From contig NW_020170387.1 of assembly GCF_000524195.1 (NCBI RefSeq), forward strand, positions 471,980-535,979: a DNA stretch of 64,000 nucleotides. Direction: 5' to 3'. Source of the stretch: Echinococcus granulosus. Taxonomy: Eukaryota > Platyhelminthes > Cestoda > Cyclophyllidea > Taeniidae. The translations under genes were made by a program, and so were the position numbers. Positions within the stretch are counted from its first letter, which is position 1. Each line of letters begins with the position of its first letter. Positions 1 to 12,689 of the stretch are shown here, one piece after another. Under the pieces are notes generated by a model, which had not been told where the DNA came from, searched no databases, and saw nothing but the letters and a program-made list of their open reading frames with translations.

Positions 1-14
1 TGAATGCGCTTTAG

Positions 15-3000
15 TAACATGGGTAATAACGGATGGCATCTACGACAGCGTAGCTGAGACGATGTCCCACGGAATACGTGGCTACGCAGAGGCTTACGGA
101 CTAACCAAGTTGCAAGTCATTGGGATTGTTCCCTGGCGGCGTATGTCCTTCCAGGCTGACCTTCACTCCGCTGATTTTTCGGTATACCTCCACCTAAAGT
201 TGCATGCCTCTGTGCCGGATTATCTGTAGACATGAATGAAAGAAAGCTGATACTATGAAAGCAAGCCAAACACTTTACCTCATACATTTTATTCTGTTTA
301 AATCAGAATAACTACAATTTCTTTACTAAGTAGACATTTTCTCTATTCATGTATTCCAGGTTTTCCAACTGCTTGCTTACTGCTAGCTACTTAGCCTTTA
401 GACATTTACGACCATGAGCATCAGAATACCAAAAGAACTAACCTAGATGAACCCCTCTGTAACTGTATAGCCTGTTTTTCATTATTAGTAGGGGACTAAG
501 CTAACTCGCCTACAGGTCATGAATTTGAGTTAGAATCACCCGGGGAAAAGCAGTCTCGACAGAGCAGAGCTTTACGGTAAGTGGGCCATACACATGTTCT
601 GACCTGTATGGACGATCGAAGAATACATGCCTGTCTAGACATGAAAACTGGCAGGATGGAAGTCAGAGCGGTCTACGCTAAACAAGCCCACAAACAACCG
701 ATGTTGGTAGTCCATAAACCGGAGTTGTAGCCAAGAGTAGAAATGATAAGTACAAAACTCATTAGCCTGGGAAAAAGCTGTGACATTAAAATTTGTTAAC
801 AAAATTTAGTGGCAAGTATAATTGTACTTTGTCAATTTTTCATACTACTGTAGGGTAATTTCCAGGCAAGGTTTCCCGATCGTGAACGAAAATTAGCTAT
901 CCAAACCCAAATTGCGCCTTTCCACACCCGCTACCTTTTTGTCGACTCAGGCGCCAGAAATGATGTTGATTGCATACAAAATTTCCGCACGCAGTTCGAA
1001 GTTTGGCTCTCCAAAATACGCCTGGACGAGGAGACCTTTGAGCTATCACGTAAGCCGTGGAAATTGTTGATGAAACATTGGCTGGTAGGTGTTTTGCGTC
1101 TATTCCATTGCATTCTGCCTAGTGACTCAGTTTGCCAATAGTAACAATAGGTATAAATGAAGACACGATGGCTAGAAATTCCAGTGAAATCTGAGATGGA
1201 CAATGTCGTGCATGCAAGCTTAAATTACCGAGCATTAAATTGTTGTCTTCTCATTTACAATAGCTTAATTGCAATGGGCTCACTAGTACTATGCACAGGG
1301 ACTGACGTTGGCTATATTGCCAAGAGACAACACGCTAACTTTTGCTCATTCCTCATAAGTACACTTGGGAAACTTATGATGAATGAAGGTTGCTTCACTT
1401 TGGTATTCCTTGTTCAGGTAATATCCCACTTTGTGGACTTCTCGTTGCAGGGAGGCCGGAGGATGCTCTGGGCGTCTATCAAGCTCTTTGTCGAAATATT
1501 CCGTTTGTTATTGTAGCAGTGAGTTGTTACAATTTAACGAATTGCAAACACCAAACAGACGGGTTAAAATTACTAGTCACACCTTGAATAACCCAGAATA
1601 ACGAAGCAATGCAGTTTATAAAAAAATAGAAATTACTACCATTTCACTACCTGCTAAGCAGAATGCCTTCAAGTCACTCGTAGTAGATAGACACCAGTGA
1701 AGTCTTTAAGCTTTAAGCAGTCAATTGATGGAATACCTTTCCCTCTAGGATAGCGGCGGCCTGGCATCTATTCTGGAACGATGCGTTTCGGAAATGGAAT
1801 ATTTACAGGGCAGTGGAAATTCATACACAGACGATGGGCTAGGTGAAATAGAGCTTGATGAGACTGAATCCTCCGAGAGGTTGGTACACTCAGTTCTTCG
1901 CCTACTTTTCATGGCATCCCTCATCAGGACCCAAGTGAGGCTAAATGATACAGAAAGTCTCGGCACTAAGAATAACTCACATCCCGGTTGTGATGGCGAT
2001 ACGCGTCTGTTTGAGAAAAAGAAGCAGAAATTGTCTAATCTTTGAGGAACAATCCTGAGTTCCTAAAGAAAAGCAAAAAACTACCTCACAGACTTGTTAG
2101 GTTTACACATCGAAATAATTTTCAGTAATAAGCGGTCAGTATTCCTTTTAGAGTCCTGGAAATAATGTTCCAGTATTGGACAGAAGAAGAAATCCAACAG
2201 GAGTCACTCGATATGGTTTTAAAAATTGTGGCCTATTCCCAGCTGATAGAATTCTTTTCCAGTGACAAGGGCTTAGAAGGGACGTTAGACAGGAGCGTTT
2301 TATCGTCACTCATCAATCCAGGTTAGTCTCACAAATGGCTCTCGGTAAAGCCAGCATATAGTTATTAGGGAACCTTCATAGCAGTGAATGCTATTTTCCA
2401 ACTGTAATATTTCTTATTGTTGTCGAATGGCTTATTTTCATAATAAATAATTAATATGAGTCGCGTTTTTCCCATTTCAGCTCTCTTTCAAACTCAAGAA
2501 AGTCAGTATACCTGGAAGCCGAGACTTAAAATAGCATTGGAATTGGACCGCTCAGGCTTTGTGCTGGAGAAGATTTTGGATGGTGCAAAGTGGACGGTAA
2601 GGTTATGCTGTAAAATTCGACCAAAGCTGTTGCTAGTCTTGGAATGTCGAAATGAGTGGTCAGCCATTTACTTAAGTGTACTAGTTATGGAGGTTAGCTA
2701 TAAGTATACTTTCGTGGAGAGCGAGGTTATCGTCGAACGAGACCAGCCCTATTTCCGCGAAATAACAGTTACCGATTTTCCTACAGCCCAAGGAAATGGA
2801 ACCTTTTGTAATAAGTTGCCTTTTGAAAAACAAAGTGGATTTCCTTCGAATATTTACTGATGTTGGCTTTGAAATCCACGAGTTTGCCAGTACAAAGATA
2901 GTGGAAGAACTATATTCTGTTGAAGCGCAGCGAAACGTACGTTTTCACCGGTCTTTTGATTTACCACGTTTGTATTCTGATGAACTGGCTCATCCAGTTC

Positions 3001-6000
3001 CACCTGACTGACAATTTTTGCATTTAATATAACCTCGCAAATGCAAACGTTTCCTTTAGAGACGCAAACATCTTGAGCAACGTAATGACACCTTTGTGTA
3101 GGCTCGTTATTTATCAAACCTGCTCATTTATTTACAGCTTCCTTAACTACATTCAGTTCAACTATTACTTTTGAGAGAAGAAGTACAAAACGTTGGTTGA
3201 GAGCTCCAAATTCGACAAATTTAGTACATATAATACTCTAAATCTATGGTTGACTTCTTACATTTCTACCGCCACGCATCAAATTAATACAGGAATCCTC
3301 CTTGTCCAGCGCAGATTATTAACAGTCCGCAATTTCTATACAACTTTTATTTCAGACACTCGGAGGGGCCAGCTTGCGCGAATTTCTACTTTATTATGAA
3401 GCAAAGGTAGAGAAAATCTTTCAAACAAGTTCTATGGTTGAGAAACTTTTGAGCATTTTGAATCTTTATTGGAAATAAAGTAGTCTAAAATGTTTAATCG
3501 AATTCGATTTTGCGATTGCAGGTACCGGCACAAATTACCATCGAAAGAGTCAGAAAAACCCTTCGAAAACTCATGGGCCATAATCTTTTGACCTATAACA
3601 AAGAGAACCCAAAACCACCCGGAGCTATAAGGAGGACCTTAAGAGGCGGCACTTTTGACTCCAAATGTGAGACACCCCTTCCCCTGTTCCTCTTAAGCAG
3701 AAAGTGGAGACTGACATACTTTTATGGCATTCGGGTGCTTTTTTACAAAAAATGAGTTAGATGCACTTATCAAACCATGGGAATCCTAGAGAAGTTCCTC
3801 TTTGCACATAAAATATGCTCATAATACTCTCTCTTAGATTTTAAGCATAAAAAGGCCTAAAAAGAGGTCACTCACGGTATTAACACTGCGAATTTAGACA
3901 AGGGCCAACAAAATTCGTCTGCATTTTCATAACAGTTAATTTCTTTGCTTGAGATTGATGCCTAATTCAAGTAAATGTCCGTTTCGACAAGCAAAACGGG
4001 ACCATTGCATACAGTACCTCTACCTGTGGGCGCTAGTCACTCGGCGTTTTGAGACAGCACACTTCCTATTGACGATGCTAACTGATATATCCGCGGGGGC
4101 CCTCTTCGCTGCAACCTTCTTGCGCTGCATATCCAAAAAAACTCGATTCCTTTCTGATAGCGTGGACCAGAGAAGATACGCTAGGTTCGTTCTTGCTGTT
4201 TTCTTTTAACATGACATAGGAGTTATGAATCTCCTCAGCGAAAAATAGGTCGAGTTAAATTATTACAGTTAAATGTCAATCAATTAGTCAATCACTCAAC
4301 CACCTTGCGGACCATCATTCCGCTTGGAATTGCTATGACCAGCCGGGACTGCGATGAATACACTTGTTTATTACAAAAATGAAGCCTGGCAAAAATGTAA
4401 CAATTTACAAGGCTTATTTTCACACTGGGTGTTTAGGATTTTTATGAATCCCTAATAGCTCTGGACCTTCTGATCGATGGAAAGGATCTTTTTTATGCAT
4501 GATATTGGTAATAATGACAGGAAAAATTTGTTTTAGCTATCTTTTTACCCATACTTCAAAGCAGGCTTTTATCCTATTGTTGGATTTCAGAAGTTGTTAT
4601 TGTCAAGTAAGACGGCTGTTTGAAATCTTTCTTATCTTTTACGAAATATGCATAAAAAAATACCTAGCTTGAAAAGATACTTATAGTTCCATTGCTGAGA
4701 ATGATAGATTACTGTAAGAGAATGTTCGTTTGTCTTGAGCAATTGACGCGAGTAAAAGGTTGCGAACTGCTCTTTGTTGCTTCAGTGAGTTTGAACAACT
4801 AGCTGTTTCAATTTTGGATGCCTGCTATTTCAACAACAAGGAAAACACAATGAATCTGTTGGTGATGGAGAGAAGGAGTTTTGCCATGCACTCATGCATG
4901 ATGATCGCCTCAGAGGGCAACTGCAGAGAGTTCATGCAGCACCGGGCATGTCAGGAATACTTGGATCGCGTATGGGCTAACACACTTCTCATTAAGAAGC
5001 TATCTGGGAGGGTAGGCATTTTAATCCATTAAATGGAACGAGAACTTGTAGTGTACCTATTGTACAATCTATTTTGCAGTTCATCTTGAGCATCGTAGTT
5101 GGAGCCGTATTTCCTCCTGCTGTTCCCTTCGTGGCTGAATACGATGAAGCTATGTACGCTAAGTCGGCTAAATCACGGAAAGCAGTGAGTTTGTTTGATT
5201 TCTAAATTACAGTTTTAGCAGACCAACATCGAGTTTAACAGCAAGTATGTACTCAATAGTTCTGGTAAAGCTTAAATGCAGGAATAAAGCAATTGGTTCT
5301 CTTTTTACCTTTTGAGGCCAGCCATTAAAAATGAATGGATCCATGTTCCCAAAACATGATATATTACTCCATTTTTTAAAGTGGTTTAATAAACATGGCT
5401 TTATTGTGAATCCACATTTTCGCTAGCCATTAAAGTGGATGGACTTGTTCAAATGTTTAGAAGCAAAGCCCGTTTACAAAAAAATCCCTCTCAAAAAGGC
5501 GTGACTCAAAAAAGTTGTTTGTACTATCATCGAAGCTGAATTAATATACTTATTTACCATATAAACCAAATTCCTTAACACTTTAGAAGAAGACGACTTC
5601 AGCGCATATTTACAAGAAAAAACTGCGAGACTTCTATCGTGCACCATGCGTTCGGCATGCCTACCAACTTGTGAGGTTTCTTTTGTCTGGCAAATTTCCT
5701 TTTGAATGGATGGTGTTTGGGGAATTTGTTGAGGCATACTGAAAGCAAAATTTAGAAAAGGATAAACTTATGACTAGAATTTTTACTTTAAGTTTAATAG
5801 TTTAATTTTAAGTCTAATTTTAATAGATAAATCTGATTATTTCCAACTTTAGAATGGATACAATGATACCTAGGCATATCTGCTTTTAGAGCACTAATTG
5901 AAAGCACCAATAAAAATTTTAACTTGACAGAATATTGGTGAGAGGTTCTTACTGCCGAATTTCGGTTATTAATGATGGTAGCAAACTGAAGGAAGATCAT

Positions 6001-9000
6001 ATTACTTTTATCCGTCTCTAAGGCGACCAACATACTCCTCTTCTTCATCCTCCTTGTCAACATTGAAGTAGAACTCGACTACTCTAGCAGCGTAATGTTC
6101 AGCATTTCAGCATTCATGATCCTCACGTTCATAACACATTTCATCGAATTCGTGAGAATCGTAAGTTTGTTTCGTTGGACCGAATTAATGTTACCGCATT
6201 TTAATAGGCCCAAGATTTTTAACAAATAGTTTTTTTAGAACTTACACCGCAATAAATGATCATGAGCAGTGTCTCTTTCGTTAGCTATGTACGTCAGCAA
6301 ATTGCTAGTTGCTTGAAAGATGAAAGAGTGGGGCATTCAATGGATAGTGAAGCGCAACTATAACAGAATGAAATTTCAGTGGTGTATACTACCAAGAGGG
6401 CAGTAATTCTATCCAAAATCTGCTCTGATGCCGTTCCCATAACTTCTGAACTTTGATAGTAAAGCTAACTTTGGAATCATATACTTTTTAATGTCTTTGT
6501 AAATAACTCTGGTACAATAGAAATGCATGAAATGTTCAACTTATGTGTTTGAAAAACAATTTGAACTTGCACGCTTGAATATATTTGGAAAGCCTGATTA
6601 TTGCTAAAGGTTCCATAAATTACTTTATAGGCTTTCATCAAGTGGATTTCGTTGCCTGTATTCCTCTCTGATTCGTATCACAAGCTAATCGTGGTTACGT
6701 GCGTTGCCTACATTCTGGGGACCCTGTTCCAGTTACTATTCGTGTTTGTACTGCCAAAGACGTACATTTTGGAGCAATTCAGTCAGGGCTGCTTGGCAAT
6801 TTCCCTATTTTTTCCTTTTATCAAGACATTGCGACTCCTTTCCATTGGTGAATACGTCGGACCGAAGCTGCAGATGATCAAAAAGATGGCAAGTGTTAAC
6901 CACCAAAAATACAATAACAGTGGATTATAGCTGCTGTCCACCAAGTACAAATATGTAATATCGTCCCTTTAAGCAGTATGAAGTTCTATCATTTATCATT
7001 TACACTAGTTGAATTTACTTCTTGGGTGTGGCTAAATCGCGTTTAGTCGTTCGACGTTTAAATAAACCTGTAGAGATATGCGTTACTGCTAAGTAATGAA
7101 TACATCAACTGAATGCATCTCATTTATAGGTATGAAAACTGGCTACTTTTATCGAAGCTAACATTCAGATAATTAAAACACGAATTTCCTGATAACAAAT
7201 AAAGACAACTAATTCAGGTGATCATTTGACGCGGTAGGTAACTTGGGTGTTTTTCCACTTTTCCTTCAGACGAAAGGAGATTTGTTGCCTTTCTCTCTGA
7301 TTCTCTGCATATTTTGGATTTTGTACTCCCTATTCTTTTCCGCGATTGTTATTCGTCCCAATACTATTTACAACCCGTCTGACGCTCTGAGTAGTCTTTT
7401 TTACACCCTGCAAAGTTCGTTCTTCCAAATGTTTGGCGAATTTCAAGCTGAGGATTTTATTAACCATTACGGTGAGCCTTATTTTTGTGTTGTTAAGAAA
7501 TTGAGTCTAGTATTCTACTTCTAGTCAAATGCAAGTTCCATCTGTTATCATATCTCCTGCAGTTATGATGAATCCGTAGAATTTACCTGCCTATGTTCTG
7601 CTCTATTACAGGATAGGATCCAAAACAGCCTCAGCAACTGTGCTTCATTTTCCTCTTTTCTCAAATGTACCCCATTTGCTTATTTACTGTAGGCGATAGA
7701 GAATGCGCAAACATTACAACACCCGGCTGCACCTATCCGGGATACCGTGTTCTCATTCCACTCCTGATGGCTATTTTCACTCTGACTACACACGTTCTAC
7801 TCATCAACCTGCTAATTGCCATTTTCACGTGAGTTGTAACGCGAACAGCGGAGTTTGCATTGGAACAATTTACAGCCTCGGCAACATCGGGTGGAGTGCA
7901 TTTCGTCTTAAAATGCTATCTGCATTTCATTTACAGCCTTCACAAAGCACTTCCTATCATCGAATTCACGAAAATTGATAAGCAGTACACAGTGAATGCA
8001 GGTCGAAAGACGTCTGTCTTTTTTGAAAAAAACTATTCGGAATCACCTAGCCAGTGGCAGTCCCACTCTTGGAATCTATTTTACTTACTTGCCAAGAGGT
8101 CGTGGAATGTGTTACGCTGGACAATGAAAAGGAACATATTTTTTGATACTCATGAATTTCCCTAGTGCAAATCGTCCACGATTGATTAGTACTGATTCAG
8201 ACTGCAGTGGGGTCGCAAATCTCTAGGCTCTGCAAAAAGCTCCTTCTTTAGAAAATCACGCTTATTTTCAGTAGCATTATTTACAAAGTCGGTCTTACTA
8301 CTAGGCAAATACAATTGTGGATATTAGAATTTTAATTTTTTACGACTTTCAAACTCGTATGGCTGCTAAATAGAGGTTCTTAAACAAGTGTCTGGAGTTT
8401 GGTAGGAAAGATTTGCAAAAAACTGCCTTATTTCGTTTAAAACTCAACAAAAATTCTTTAAATTTGAGAAATCAAAGTCTATCAAACCCATTACGAAAGT
8501 GGAGAGATTCACATTTCCATATAATGGTGCACATCGATAAGGGACCGATTCTTCATGCTTCAGTAAGACTTATGACAGGATGGTGGCGATTTCTCAACAA
8601 CTTTGGACTATGCAGCGCTACAGATTAGTGGAGTACATTCTCGTCGGGTCTGTTCAGCCGGGACCCTTCCTCATTTTCTCCTTCGTCTATCAACTTGCTG
8701 CTCTCTTCTGTCGATCGAAAACCTCGAATAAATCAAATAAAAAAAGACCGTTTCGTAAGATTGCTTCCACTTTACGTTCTTGTTACTTTTGAATATGCAC
8801 CAATTTACTAAGATATAGAACAAGTTTAGTGTTATAATCAACAGTTTAAAAATTACCACTGGTCCTGGGTAGTTGTTTGCCTAATAATTCTTTACCAAAG
8901 TTGCTATTTAGCCGAAATTGAAAATTTTTCCTGCCAGGCAAATCGTTTGAGGATAATCCGGGTCGCGAACGACAACTGATAAACTGGGAGAAGCTAAGTG

Positions 9001-11290
9001 CCCTCGTAATGATGGGCATGCATGACGAGGGTCAAGAGCTGGAGAGGGCTTCCAAGGGTGGAGTTACGTTAGAGAATAGGCGAAAGGCCACGGAAAGCTG
9101 GAAAACGCCAAACGACAGGTCTTGGCAAATTGTGCGCAGAATCGTGCCCCCCACTATGGTCCTACAAAGTCTCGCAAAACCGGGACCTGTGACCGATGCT
9201 CTGGCGAAGAAAATTGACGACATCGATTCAAAGTTGGAGAAAATAAGTACTATTGTGCGTCTAGTTTTGGTACAAACAATCAATTTGGTAATTTTAAGTT
9301 AAAACATTGCTATTCCATTTTTGCCGTAGATGTCAGGTCGACCCGTTGAGCCCAAGCTTCTTTTGCCGTCCAATGTTAAGCGTAAGCGTGCATGTAGTAC
9401 TGGTTTTGAAAATATAAGTCTTGAAGGACGTCAGTATTTAATGTTGAATGCACTACACAGAAGGAGTTGTTTTCATTCGTTTTTAAGCGTCTAAAGCTTG
9501 CATCACCCCAATTCTATCAATGAAAGGATAATTTTTAGCATCTCTAGGACTGTCTAGAGAAGGAAGCCATAGATCATCACTCAATTCGATTGACACCTCA
9601 GATGTGCCGATTGTGGCGCAGTGGCGTAACCACCAAATAGCTATTTATTCGTCATTGACAAGCGACACCACACCACATACCCTGGATCCCCCCATTCCCT
9701 GGGAGGTCAGTGCCACTTTTGCTTAATTAAATCTGATTATTTTGACAATATTTAGGATCATTTTATAACAAATGCGTAGTAAGCCTTAAATCACTTTTAT
9801 GCAGATATTCTAAGTAAGCAGATGGTGCACTGACCAATGGCAAGGATGATAATGGAATTGCGTCTCTATCTGTTTGATGATGCTTTGACATTTGTTGAAT
9901 AGCTGGCTGGCAAACTTAGCCCTTTTTAGGTGTCTTATATTTATTTTAGAGCAAATCATATTTACGCTCTAGATTCTAGGAAGCGGGAACGTAAGTCCAT
10001 TGCGTCGGAATTGAAAAATCGGAAACCCATTTAGCAATACATGGGTTTAATTTGGGGCAGTGGTGATTCTATGTAATGCGGTTGTGCTTTTCGTCTATTC
10101 TTTTGAGATGCCCTACCCGAAATACCGCGCGATTCCCTGGAGTCCTCGCAGGTTCATGGTACCTCAGTGGCAAAGCGACAGCATGCCACCTCCCGAAGCG
10201 TCTCGGCTACATTCATTTGACTCAACAAATTTGAGCTTTTGTGATTCAGCACCAAGGAACCCTGAGGGTCGTGTTGGCACGGCTGGAAAGGGGCTGCTAC
10301 CAAAATATGGCGCTAATTCAGCCTGCATAATTGTGGTGGCTCGTGGAAGCATCAGCGACGAAGTACTTGTTTTAAAGGGAATTCGTCCACAGGCGCAATT
10401 TCCTTGGGTATGGTAATCAGCTGAATGAGGCTTTGCAGAGCGCCTGCGTTAAAATTCAGCTTCAATATGTCTACTAACTTCTTTTCAGTTTCTCTGCACT
10501 CATCCCCCAAGTTGTAATCAAACAACTTGTTTCAATGGATTGGTCCGAACTTTTTGCCAAAAGTGTCAGAACAGTGAAACCGAACCGACAAAAAAAGCTG
10601 TGATAGATGATTTCATCGCCTCGTTCGTCCAATGTGTACGTTATTCAACTCTCTTCTCTTCTGATCACTATTGCAGGCATGAAATCAGTTTTAATTTAAC
10701 TTTGTGGCAGGAATATTATATTTTTTGTTTCATATCATTGTTACGGTTTGAGTACCTATTCATAATACATTAAGTGAACAGTTAAAGCCTAAAACTGAAA
10801 GCAGAAATCATCATTTTAGATTGAAGTCGGGTCAACATCGGATCCAATCAATTGCGATAATGCTTGGCTTTCTGTCACGGCAATTCATTTTCAGATTCCA
10901 CCAAACTACAAATGGATATCTGACTTAGAAAACGTAAGTTAGCTATAACTTGAAAGAAATCAAAAGCAGCTATCTACCTTTTAATGTGGTAGTTCACGTT
11001 ACAGAATTTTGCACACTACTTCCTAGTGCATTCCTATTCTTAAAAGGTCACCGACAAAGAAATCAGAGCACATTGGTGATTCATGAACTCACGTAACAAA
11101 GGCAAAATCAACGAATCTATGGGGCAATGATGTAATCAACATGGGACGCTATTTATAACTCTACGAGGTTGATGTTTTCCTTTCACAGATATTGGCGGTC
11201 AAGGATAGCACACCTTCATGGGTCCGAACGGACAATTTGCCAGCCCTGAGAAGGAGTCATCTAGCTGCGCTAATGGCGATTAAACAGTAA
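15..11290 (+). CDS. TRPM2-like cation channel with C-terminal NUDT9-homology domain (TRPM-A), 5' partial
   Basis: A TRPM-family, TRPM2-type channel of the plasma membrane. Exons read from splice sites and phase: 15-181, 866-1049, 1418-1518, 1749-1879, 2152-2321, 2481-2596, 2787-2936, 3356-3406, 3522-3666, about 3992-4184, 4786-5011, 5080-5184, 5587-5670, 6023-6160, 6631-6888, 7270-7471, 7693-7828, 8564-8754, 8938-9254, 9330-9381, 9539-9705, 10108-10407, 10489-10635, 10820-10933, 11189-11290 (TAA stop). About 1,316 residues are recovered; the N-terminus lies before the window. The phases agree across all junctions. Order of parts: SLOG/MHR region (TWVITDG, LFVDSG, LVAGRPEDALG), helical MHR, pre-S1 (FYRAPCVRHAYQ), S1-S6, TRP helix (QQLWTMQRY), coiled coil, NUDT9-like domain (RNPEGRVG ... 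DPINCDNAW). The acceptor near 3991 is poor and the exon start there is uncertain. A GC donor follows 6888. Its paralogue is the minus-strand gene at 13343-31266. Confidence 0.93.
5587..8754 (+). other. TRPM-A transmembrane and pore block (pre-S1 to TRP helix)
   Basis: Six exons encode the channel core. 5587-5670 is the pre-S1 elbow, 6023-6160 S1-S2, 6631-6888 S3-S4 and the S4-S5 linker (YVGPKLQMIKKM, the TRPM-typical LGPK motif), 7270-7471 S5 and pore helix, 7693-7828 the pore-loop cysteine pair (C-x7-C, as in TRPM2) and S6 (LLINLLIAIF), 8564-8754 the TRP helix. The selectivity-filter motif reads FQMFGEFQAED; the acidic FGE resembles divalent-permeable TRPMs rather than the FGQ of human TRPM2 and TRPM4. 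S4 keeps an arginine (KTLRLLSI). By eye, the S2-S3 calcium-binding residues of TRPM2 are changed: S2 has E-x-x-R and S3 has Y-H-K-L-I where TRPM2 has E-x-x-Q and W-N-K-L-D. Confidence 0.88.
6889..7269 (+). other. Intron of TRPM-A with GC-AG boundaries
   Basis: The exon ends ...AAGATG and the next bases are gcaagt; the acceptor is ccttcag. The matching exon of TRPM-B has the same 258-nt length and ends at the same codon with an ordinary gtacgt donor. GC with otherwise consensus AAGT is the usual non-canonical donor in animals, so the reading frame is preserved without assuming an error. Confidence 0.8.
10108..11290 (+). other. TRPM-A NUDT9-homology domain with four-cysteine insert
   Basis: Four phase-0 exons (10108-10407, 10489-10635, 10820-10933, 11189-11290) match the TRPM2 NUDT9-H domain: IPWE/YPKY linker, RNPEGRVGTAGKGLLPKYG, the strand ending in FPW, then VGSTSDPINCDNAW and the C-terminal NLPALRRSHLAAL helix. 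The exon that should carry PGG and the Nudix box (G-x5-E-x7-RE-U-x-EE-x-G-U) begins FLC and has cysteines at exon residues 3, 9, 14, 23 and 26; no REx-x-EE motif is present. I infer loss of ADP-ribose hydrolysis; ligand binding may remain. Confidence 0.85.
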
Positions 11291-11461
11291 TCATGAAAAC
11301 AAAAAGTGTGAATTTAGTGGGTTATCGTAGTGACAACAATTGGCTTCTCCGGACACTTTTATTACAAAGAAAACAAACATCTCTTTCTTTTCAAAATATC
11401 AATTTTCATTACAAAAAACCTCATGAACAGTGAGGCCCACTGAGGGTAAAGGCAATCCTTT

Positions 11462-11467
11462 AATAAA
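11462..11467 (+). promoter_or_regulatory. Candidate polyadenylation signal of TRPM-A
   Basis: AATAAA lies about 170 nt after the TAA stop at 11288-11290. It is the first perfect hexamer noticed downstream; no transcript evidence is available. Confidence 0.4.
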
Positions 11468-12267
11468 ATGATAAAGTGAAAAATGGACTTGTACGAGCAT
11501 CGTATGGCCAACGTTACATCGATTTGAGCGTTGGTTGGTGCCTTAAGTTACTTCTTGATAAGAAACTATCACTTGATTCGGTTTACGAGCATGACAAAGC
11601 GGTGGTAAGTTGCCCACATTTACGCTACCAGACACAACTGAAAGACACTAGAGAATAGTGTGTAGAGGGTGTTATGAGTGAATTCGGTAAGGAGTTTCTA
11701 CATCGCCCCGGGTCTTCCCTAGATTGTAACAGCCTAAATACTGCCAAGGTCATGTATTGCCATCATGTAGGAGGTTTCGGAGCCCACCAGCATGACCCAA
11801 AAGCCACGTCACAGGGCAATTAACTCTGAGTCAAGAGTCCCCATAGTTAAAAGACATAGAAAATTACAAAATTAAGTAAATAAAGGAATCGAATTTGCTA
11901 TCATGTTAGCCTAGAGGTGTTTCGTAGGTGCAACTAATTAACTGTACTTCTGCAATTGCAACATTTTAAAGCAAAAAATATACAATTACAACGACAAAGA
12001 GCATAAATGTTAAGAATAAAAAGTTGTTAGGTATACCATTCATAGGTATGACAATTTTACAAAAAATGTAGAATACACGCACTCCCTTATAAGAAAGCAA
12101 ATAAATTTCAAAACTTAAAAGAAAAAGTTTTAATAAATAATGCTAATTTGCAGATTGCCTTTGTTTCTATACCCTTCTGGCACTATACAACAGGTAACCC
12201 GGTCAACTTGTCAGCCTTTTTTCCGCTGGCTGCTGTCGCTCCATCTTATTCTATTTCATCATCGCTA
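11468..12267. other. Intergenic spacer between TRPM-A and the acylphosphatase gene
   Basis: AT-rich sequence without a supportable exon. A more GC-rich patch at about 11700-11830 could be part of an old interspersed repeat, but I could not match it securely to the other repeats. An in-frame ATG at 12148 lies upstream of the preferred acylphosphatase start, so this end may include its 5' leader or an N-terminal extension. Confidence 0.5.
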
Positions 12268-12689
12268 ATGGCAGCCGCTCCAGGTGATACGGGCCAACTA
12301 AAGAGGATAGGCTTTGAGGTTTTCGGGAGAGTCCAGGGTTAGTACTTAATCACATGTATATAGTAACTCTATTGATAGGCGTGTTTTTCCGCAAAGTTTG
12401 TCGGATTTTTTACATTTTAAGGGATTCTAGTATACGGCAGCAACAGCAAAGCAGAACAGCATTGTTGGTTGGGTGAGAAACACGCCTAGTGGAACAGTTG
12501 AGGGCGAAGCCGAAGGGTCCGTCTCACATATTAATACTTTGTAAGTGTCGTATTTACTATTTACTCCCTCCATAGTAAAGAGTGGCTTCAGCATACAGGG
12601 AGTCCCAAGTCACGAATTGAAAAGTGTGAGTTCAGTTATGAGAAAACCATTGATAACCTTACTTTTGATTCTTTCCGGATTATTAAGTA
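12268..12689 (+). CDS. Acylphosphatase (common/muscle type), complete
   Basis: Small cytosolic enzyme that hydrolyses acyl phosphates. Four exons: 12268-12337, 12379-12395, 12431-12540 and 12576-12689 with stop TAG; the introns are only 41, 35 and 35 nt. The protein is about 103 residues, close to the usual 98-100. Motifs in order: FEVFGRVQG, then the phosphate-binding loop VFFRK encoded by a 17-nt microexon (its Arg is the catalytic Arg23 of mammalian enzymes), then GWVRNTPSGTVEGEAEG (its Asn is catalytic Asn41), then KEWLQHTGSPKSRIEKCEFS and a final SFRIIK. I chose ATG 12268 (MAAAPGDTGQ) because it gives family length; the frame stays open upstream to 12148, which would add 40 residues. The gene sits between the two converging TRPM genes. 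Confidence 0.93.

Noticed and set aside
1861..2045. Continuation of the TRPM-A exon past 1879 as an open frame
   Set aside because: The donor gttggt at 1880 gives the same GAG-AG ending and phase as the TRPM-B exon; the extension has no similarity to TRPM.
10164..10352. Antisense open frame over the NUDT9-H exon
   Set aside because: Shadow of the plus-strand coding exon; no splice sites or domain.
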